Assembly (NCBI RefSeq): GCF_018070025.1
Contig: NZ_JAGPYQ010000002.1
Span: 992,001 to 1,056,000, forward strand
Length of the DNA: 64,000 nucleotides
Origin: Streptomyces liliiviolaceus
Lineage (GTDB): Bacteria; Actinomycetota; Actinomycetes; Streptomycetales; Streptomycetaceae
Direction of reading: 5' to 3'
Both the position numbers and the translations under genes were made by a program. The notes beneath the pieces were generated by a model. That model did not search any database. It had not been told where the DNA came from and saw only the letters and a list, made by a program, of their open reading frames with translations. Shown piece after piece: positions 60,565 to 64,000 of this stretch; position 1 is the stretch's first letter, and every line of letters begins with the position of its first letter.

Positions 60565-61080
60565 CTATCCCCGCCGTTCATGCGCCGCAACCTCCGATGT
60601 GAGCATTCGGCGCAGACAACTCAGACATCTGGAACGATCCGGACCGAGACTGCCCTGTGAGATACCCAACTCCCCTGCGATCTCCCGGTACGTGAGGTCT
60701 TTCGGGGACAGCAGAGCCGCCATGAGGCGCGGGCAGCGGCCCGGCAGCCGGCGTACGGCGGAGTGCAGGGCGCGGCGCCGGGCGGCGCTGAGCGCCAGCT
60801 GCTCGGGGCCCGGCCGGCTGTCGTCGGCGGGCTCGGACGCGTACGGCCGTTCGAGGTTCGCGGTGCGCCCGGCGCGCCGGGCCTCGGTGCGGACGGCGAC
60901 GCGCAGCCAGGCGGCGGGATCGGCGGGCGGGCCGTCCGTGCCGAGGCGTTCCAGGAGGCGCACCCAGACGTCCTGTTCCAGGTCGCTGGACTCGGTTCCG
61001 GAGGCATATGCCTCGGCGGAGGCCTCGGCGACGAGCAGGGGGCGCAGTGTGTCGAGCATGTCGTGGGTCATATGCGGCAC
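60565..61080 (-). CDS. Orphan sigma-70/ECF-like sigma factor
   Basis: 171 residues, GTG 61080 (MPHMTHDMLDTL; ATG at 61071 is possible). Region 2-like DVWVRLLERLGTDGPPADPA then WLRVAVRTEARRAGRTANLE, and a region 4 helix-turn-helix LTYREIAGELGISQGSLG followed by CLSCLRRML. An acidic Ala/Glu-rich start. No anti-sigma gene is adjacent. The pair of Cys near the end (CLSC) is unusual for region 4 and could be a redox or metal handle. Target promoters unknown. Confidence 0.88.
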   Translation of the reverse strand: MPHMTHDMLDTLRPLLVAEASAEAYASGTESSDLEQDVWVRLLERLGTDGPPADPAAWLRVAVRTEARRAGRTANLERPYASEPADDSRPGPEQLALSAARRRALHSAVRRLPGRCPRLMAALLSPKDLTYREIAGELGISQGSLGPDRSRCLSCLRRMLTSEVAAHERRG

Positions 61081-61208
61081 GACGCGGCCGCCCCGGCGCG
61101 AGGTTGCCGGGACGGCCGTACGTCACCCGACCGGGTCCGCGGGCGCGGTCGTTGACGACCGGGAGGGCGGACGGATCGGTTCTGGATCAGCTCTCGACCG
61201 GTTCCGGG

Positions 61209-62411
61209 TCAGTTCTTCTTGAGGAAGTCCTCGCGGGCGAGGAGGCCGGTGTCCGGGCTGTCGGTGAAGACGCCGTCGATGCCGGTGGCGAGGTACGTGG
61301 CGAACGCGCCGAAGGCGTCACCGTAGGCGTCCGCGTCGGTGCCCTTGCGGAAGTTCGTGGGCAGGAAGGGGTTCTCGTTGCGCATCGTGTACGGGTGCAG
61401 AACCAGGCCCTCGGCGTGCGCGTCCCGGACCAGGGTGGTCGGGGTGGTGAGGTTGCCGCTCGCGTCCTTCGGGATGATCAGGTCGAGGGTCGGTCCGATG
61501 CCCTGCGCGTAGGAGGCGATCCACTTCAGGCCCGCCGGCTTGACCAGGTCGGCGACCGTACGCGGGTCGCCCGTCTCCACGAAGTCCCAGGGGCGGGTGT
61601 TCGCGGCGGACAGGAGCACGGCCAGCGGGTTGTCCACCAGCTTGTCCATGCGCCGGATGCTGGTCGGCTCGAAGGACTGGAGGATGACCGGCGAGTTCTT
61701 CTTGTCCAGGCCGTGCCTGCGCAGCACCTTGGCGACCCGCTCCTCCAGGCCGAGGCCCAGCTTGCGGAAGTAGGTGGGGTGCTTCAGCTCGGGGTAGATC
61801 CAGACCTGCCGGCCGAGCTTCCTGCTCTGCTCCTCGCGCCAGCGCAGCACCTCTTCGAAGGTGGGGATCTCCCAGCGGCCGTCGTAGAGCGTGTTGTGCG
61901 GGCGGTTGGCCGGGACGCGCTCCTTGGCGCGGAGGGTCTTCAGCTCGGCGAGCGTGAAGTCCTCGGTGAACCAGCCGGTCGTGGAGACCCCGTCGAGGAG
62001 CTTGGTGGCCTTGCGGTCCGCGAACTCGGGGTGCGCGGCGACGTCCGTCGTACCGCCGATCTCGGGCTCGTGGCGGCAGACGAGGTGGCCGTCCTTGGTC
62101 GGCACCAGGTCGCCGGCCTCGATGATGTGCGCGCCCATGTCGAGGGCGAGCTGGTACGAGCCGAGCGTGTGCTCCGGGCGGTAGCCACTGGCTCCGCGGT
62201 GTCCGATGATCGTGGGCTTGGGCAGGCTCTTGTAGCCGCCGTTGTGACCGCCGTTCCCGTGCTTCTCGCCGGCTCTCGCCGTACCCGGCAGTCCGAGGAC
62301 CGCTCCGCCGGCGCCGAGGACCGCGGCCCCGAGCAGTGCGCGCCGGCCCGGGGTGCCCCCGGTACGGCCCTCGTTCGAGTCCTGCGTGTCCTGCGTCCCC
62401 TGCGTGCCCAT
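61209..62411 (-). CDS. glpQ: GlpQ-like secreted glycerophosphodiester phosphodiesterase
   Basis: 400 residues. Tat signal: GRRALLGAAVLGAGGAVLGL, then a Gly/His-rich linker. GDPD core: IIGHRGASGYRPEHTLGSYQ with the HRG pair, IIEAGDLVPTKDGHLVCRHE, and IPTFEEVLRW. It hydrolyses glycerophosphodiesters to glycerol 3-phosphate, outside the cell. The usual metal motif ExD reads E-A-G-D here, one residue longer. ATG 62411 behind GGAGGAG. The symbol follows the known streptomycete GlpQ1 as I remember it. Confidence 0.88.
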   Translation of the reverse strand: MGTQGTQDTQDSNEGRTGGTPGRRALLGAAVLGAGGAVLGLPGTARAGEKHGNGGHNGGYKSLPKPTIIGHRGASGYRPEHTLGSYQLALDMGAHIIEAGDLVPTKDGHLVCRHEPEIGGTTDVAAHPEFADRKATKLLDGVSTTGWFTEDFTLAELKTLRAKERVPANRPHNTLYDGRWEIPTFEEVLRWREEQSRKLGRQVWIYPELKHPTYFRKLGLGLEERVAKVLRRHGLDKKNSPVILQSFEPTSIRRMDKLVDNPLAVLLSAANTRPWDFVETGDPRTVADLVKPAGLKWIASYAQGIGPTLDLIIPKDASGNLTTPTTLVRDAHAEGLVLHPYTMRNENPFLPTNFRKGTDADAYGDAFGAFATYLATGIDGVFTDSPDTGLLAREDFLKKN

Positions 62412-62879
62412 GAGCGCTCCTCCGCATACTGCCCTGCACCTGTCAAAGCGGGACCGATCGTAGGTGGGGCGCGGTGACGGGTGGGAGACCTTGGACGGAA
62501 CACGTGGGTGACGGTGGGTGTCTTCCTGCCACTGTCCCTGGGGGCTGCGCCCCCAGACTCCCCTGTCGCGCTTGCGCGCTCGTCCTCGAACGCCGGACGG
62601 GCCGAAGAGGAGAGGCAGGGACGCGGCAAGCAGAAGTTTGGGGAGCCGTGGGTGGGAACCTGCCCCATGAGGGCTAACTCGTGCGGATTTCGTCACACCG
62701 TCTCGTCCGGATGACAGCCGTGTGACACGACGCCACACCAGGTAAACAAGGGTCAACAGTGCGTATCCAGTCGGTGAACCCGATGTGCAAGACCCCGGCG
62801 CGCGCGAGTATCGTCCTCACCTGCACAGACTTGAAACCCACACAGACTTGTCACCCACCTCTTGATACCGGAGGGCCCG
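62412..62879. other. Intergenic region of the divergent glpQ and plsC genes
   Basis: 468 bp holding a hairpin CTGGGGGC-TGC-GCCCCCAG (62538-62556) followed by CTCGTCCTCGAACGCCGGAC-type text (to about 62612). I remember that text as another very common Streptomyces repeat. No gene. A long palindrome-free stretch with two GTGAC-type motifs precedes plsC; I found no PHO box I would trust. Confidence 0.55.
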
Positions 62880-63554
62880 TTGTCCCGCTTCGTGCTCATC
62901 AAGGCAGTGCTCGGACCGATCATGCGCCTGATGTTCCGCCCACGGGTGGAAGGTGCGGAGCGCATCCCGGGCACGGGACCGGTCATCCTGGCCGGCAACC
63001 ATCTCACGTTCATCGACTCGATGATCATGCCGCTGTTCTGCGACCGTCAGGTCTTCTTCATCGGCAAGGACGAGTACGTCACCGGCAAGGGCCTCAAGGG
63101 GCGGCTGATGGCGTGGTTCTTCACCGGCTGCGGCATGATCCCGGTCGACCGGGACGGCGGACGCGGCGGTGTCGCGGCGCTGATGACGGGGCGTCGGGTG
63201 CTGGAGGAGGGCAAGGTCTTCAGCATCTACCCCGAGGGCACGCGGTCCCCCGACGGGCGGCTCTACCGGGGCCGCACCGGTATCGCGCGGCTCGCGCTGA
63301 TGACCGGGGCGCCCGTGGTGCCGTTCGCCATCATCGGCACGGACAAGATCCAGCCCGGTGGTGCGGGGTTCCCCCGGCCGGGGCGGGTCACCGTCCGGTT
63401 CGGCGAGGCGATGGAGTTCTCGCGGTACGAGGGGATGGATCGGGACCGTTATGTTCTGCGGGCCGTGACGGACTCCGTGATGGCCGAGGTCATGCGGTTG
63501 TCCGGGCAGGAGTATGTGGACATGTACGCCACGAAGGCGAAGGAAGCGGCGTAG
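62880..63554 (+). CDS. plsC: PlsC-type 1-acylglycerol-3-phosphate acyltransferase with TTG start
   Basis: 224 residues. H-x4-D motif NHLTFID in AGNHLTFIDSMIMPLF, and FSIYPEGTRSPDG with the glycerol-phosphate-binding EGT. N-terminal hydrophobic region VLIKAVLGPIMRLMF. I place the start at TTG 62880-62882 because GGAGG ends 5 bp before it; an ATG-free upstream extension to 62862 is another TTG. Makes phosphatidic acid or a related lipid; acyl specificity unknown. Confidence 0.9.
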   Translation: MSRFVLIKAVLGPIMRLMFRPRVEGAERIPGTGPVILAGNHLTFIDSMIMPLFCDRQVFFIGKDEYVTGKGLKGRLMAWFFTGCGMIPVDRDGGRGGVAALMTGRRVLEEGKVFSIYPEGTRSPDGRLYRGRTGIARLALMTGAPVVPFAIIGTDKIQPGGAGFPRPGRVTVRFGEAMEFSRYEGMDRDRYVLRAVTDSVMAEVMRLSGQEYVDMYATKAKEAA

Positions 63555-63610
63555 CTCCGCTGGTTTTTTGACCGGGTGGTCGTGGTCGTCGGCTTTTCGG
63601 GTGCGGGCCG

Positions 63611-63777
63611 TCCTGGGCTGGTCGCGCAGTTCCCCGCGCCCCTTGCGGGGGTGACGGCCGGTGGCACGCTGCGGGTTGTATGTGGTTGGCCGCGCCGTTC
63701 CCCGCGCCCCTTGCGAGGGTGACAGGCCGTCGCGCCGTGCGGGTCATACGTGGTTCCCCGCGGCCCCTGCGGGGCTC
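63611..63777. repeat. Three adjacent palindromic elements
   Basis: 63611-63650 (GCAGTT subtype), 63682-63720 (GCCGTT subtype) and a shortened, degenerate copy at 63748-63777 (GTGGTTCCCCGCGGCCCCTG). Located between the convergent plsC and MFS genes. The two subtypes occur side by side here. Confidence 0.85.
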
Positions 63778-63819
63778 GGAGCGGCGCGTCTGTCGTGGTC
63801 CGAGCCCCCCTCCTTTGGG

Positions 63820-64000
63820 CTACAGCTTCTCGTTTTTCAGTAGGTGCCATGCTGCCGCCGACGCGGCGAGCAGGACTGCTGCGCCCAGGCCCGCTGCCAG
63901 GGCTACGCCGTCGACGAAGGCCGTGCGGGCCGCGTCCAGCAGGGGCTCGGGGGTCGGCAGGGCCGAGGAGGCCTCCACCGCTCCGCCGAGGGACTCGTGG
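63820..64000 (-). CDS. C-terminal part of a probable MFS transporter (runs off right edge)
   Basis: 60 codons to the stop TAG at 63820-63822. The sequence includes LLDAARTAFVDGVALAAGLG, then AAVLLAASAAAWHLLKNEKL. A final amphipathic/hydrophobic helix after a FVDG segment is what the end of DHA2-type (EmrB/QacA) drug-proton antiporters looks like. With only the tail visible the family call is an inference; the sequence outside the window would decide. Confidence 0.6.
   Translation of the reverse strand, partial: HESLGGAVEASSALPTPEPLLDAARTAFVDGVALAAGLGAAVLLAASAAAWHLLKNEKL

Overview
The window is a piece of linear-chromosome core from a Streptomyces or close relative. Evidence is the very high G+C, GTG and TTG starts behind strong AAGGAGG-type ribosome sites, many leaderless-looking starts, twin-arginine signals, a sporulation gene (ssgB), and a gene order (yajC-secD-secF, ruvCAB, pdxTS, pgsA-patA-pimA, thrS, ssgB, cobalamin genes, metNIQ) that I recognise from Streptomyces. 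There is no prophage, integrase, transposase, CRISPR array or secondary-metabolite cluster.

Layout. 0-7.9 kb (minus): Sec accessory proteins, Holliday-junction resolvasome RuvCAB, a YebC regulator and the PLP synthase PdxST. 8-11.8 kb (minus): a small membrane protein, then phosphatidylinositol-mannoside synthesis (PgsA, PatA, PimA) in translationally overlapping genes. 12-22.4 kb: an EF-G-like GTPase with a degenerate G4 motif, a large unknown membrane protein, a HIT protein, a K+-channel-like protein, threonyl-tRNA synthetase, two linked unknowns (one DUF4365-like), an exonuclease and a tRNA-Val. 22.5-25.5 kb: a SRPBCC protein and a very hydrophobic membrane protein of about 810 residues. 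25.8-32.6 kb (minus): a carbohydrate operon of binding protein, two permeases, a DUF624 protein and a Tat-exported exo-rhamnogalacturonan-lyase-like enzyme, with a LacI-type operator in front and neither ATPase nor repressor gene alongside.

33-45 kb: a second tRNA-Val(CAC), a small membrane protein, ssgB, a CGNR zinc-finger protein, a 50-residue membrane protein not previously listed, a DsbA-like protein, acetyltransferases, PabC/PabB, a tRNA cluster (Gly, Cys, four Val(GAC), one chimeric), a zinc-ribbon protein, an APH-like kinase and a Ser/Thr kinase. 45-53 kb (minus): an rRNA/tRNA methyltransferase of the SpoU type and three cobalamin proteins, among them a BluB-CobT fusion with a disordered N-terminal tail of about 730 residues. 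54-58.3 kb: metNIQ with two metQ paralogues, preceded by a 28-codon Cys/Met-rich, probably leaderless upstream ORF that looks like an attenuator. 58.4-64 kb: a HAD phosphatase, small membrane proteins, an acetyltransferase, an orphan sigma factor, a GlpQ-like phosphodiesterase, a PlsC acyltransferase started by TTG, and the C-terminus of a probable MFS transporter.

Two features run through the whole window. One is a dispersed palindromic element built on GCGCAGTTCCCCGCGCCCC, about 17 copies in two subtypes, nearly always at the 3' side of genes. The other is a set of strong intergenic hairpins that mark transcription-unit ends. I see no clearly new multi-gene system. The most interesting items are the leader ORF of metNIQ, the chimeric tRNA duplication, the repeat family with its 200-bp higher-order array, and the BluB-CobT architecture.
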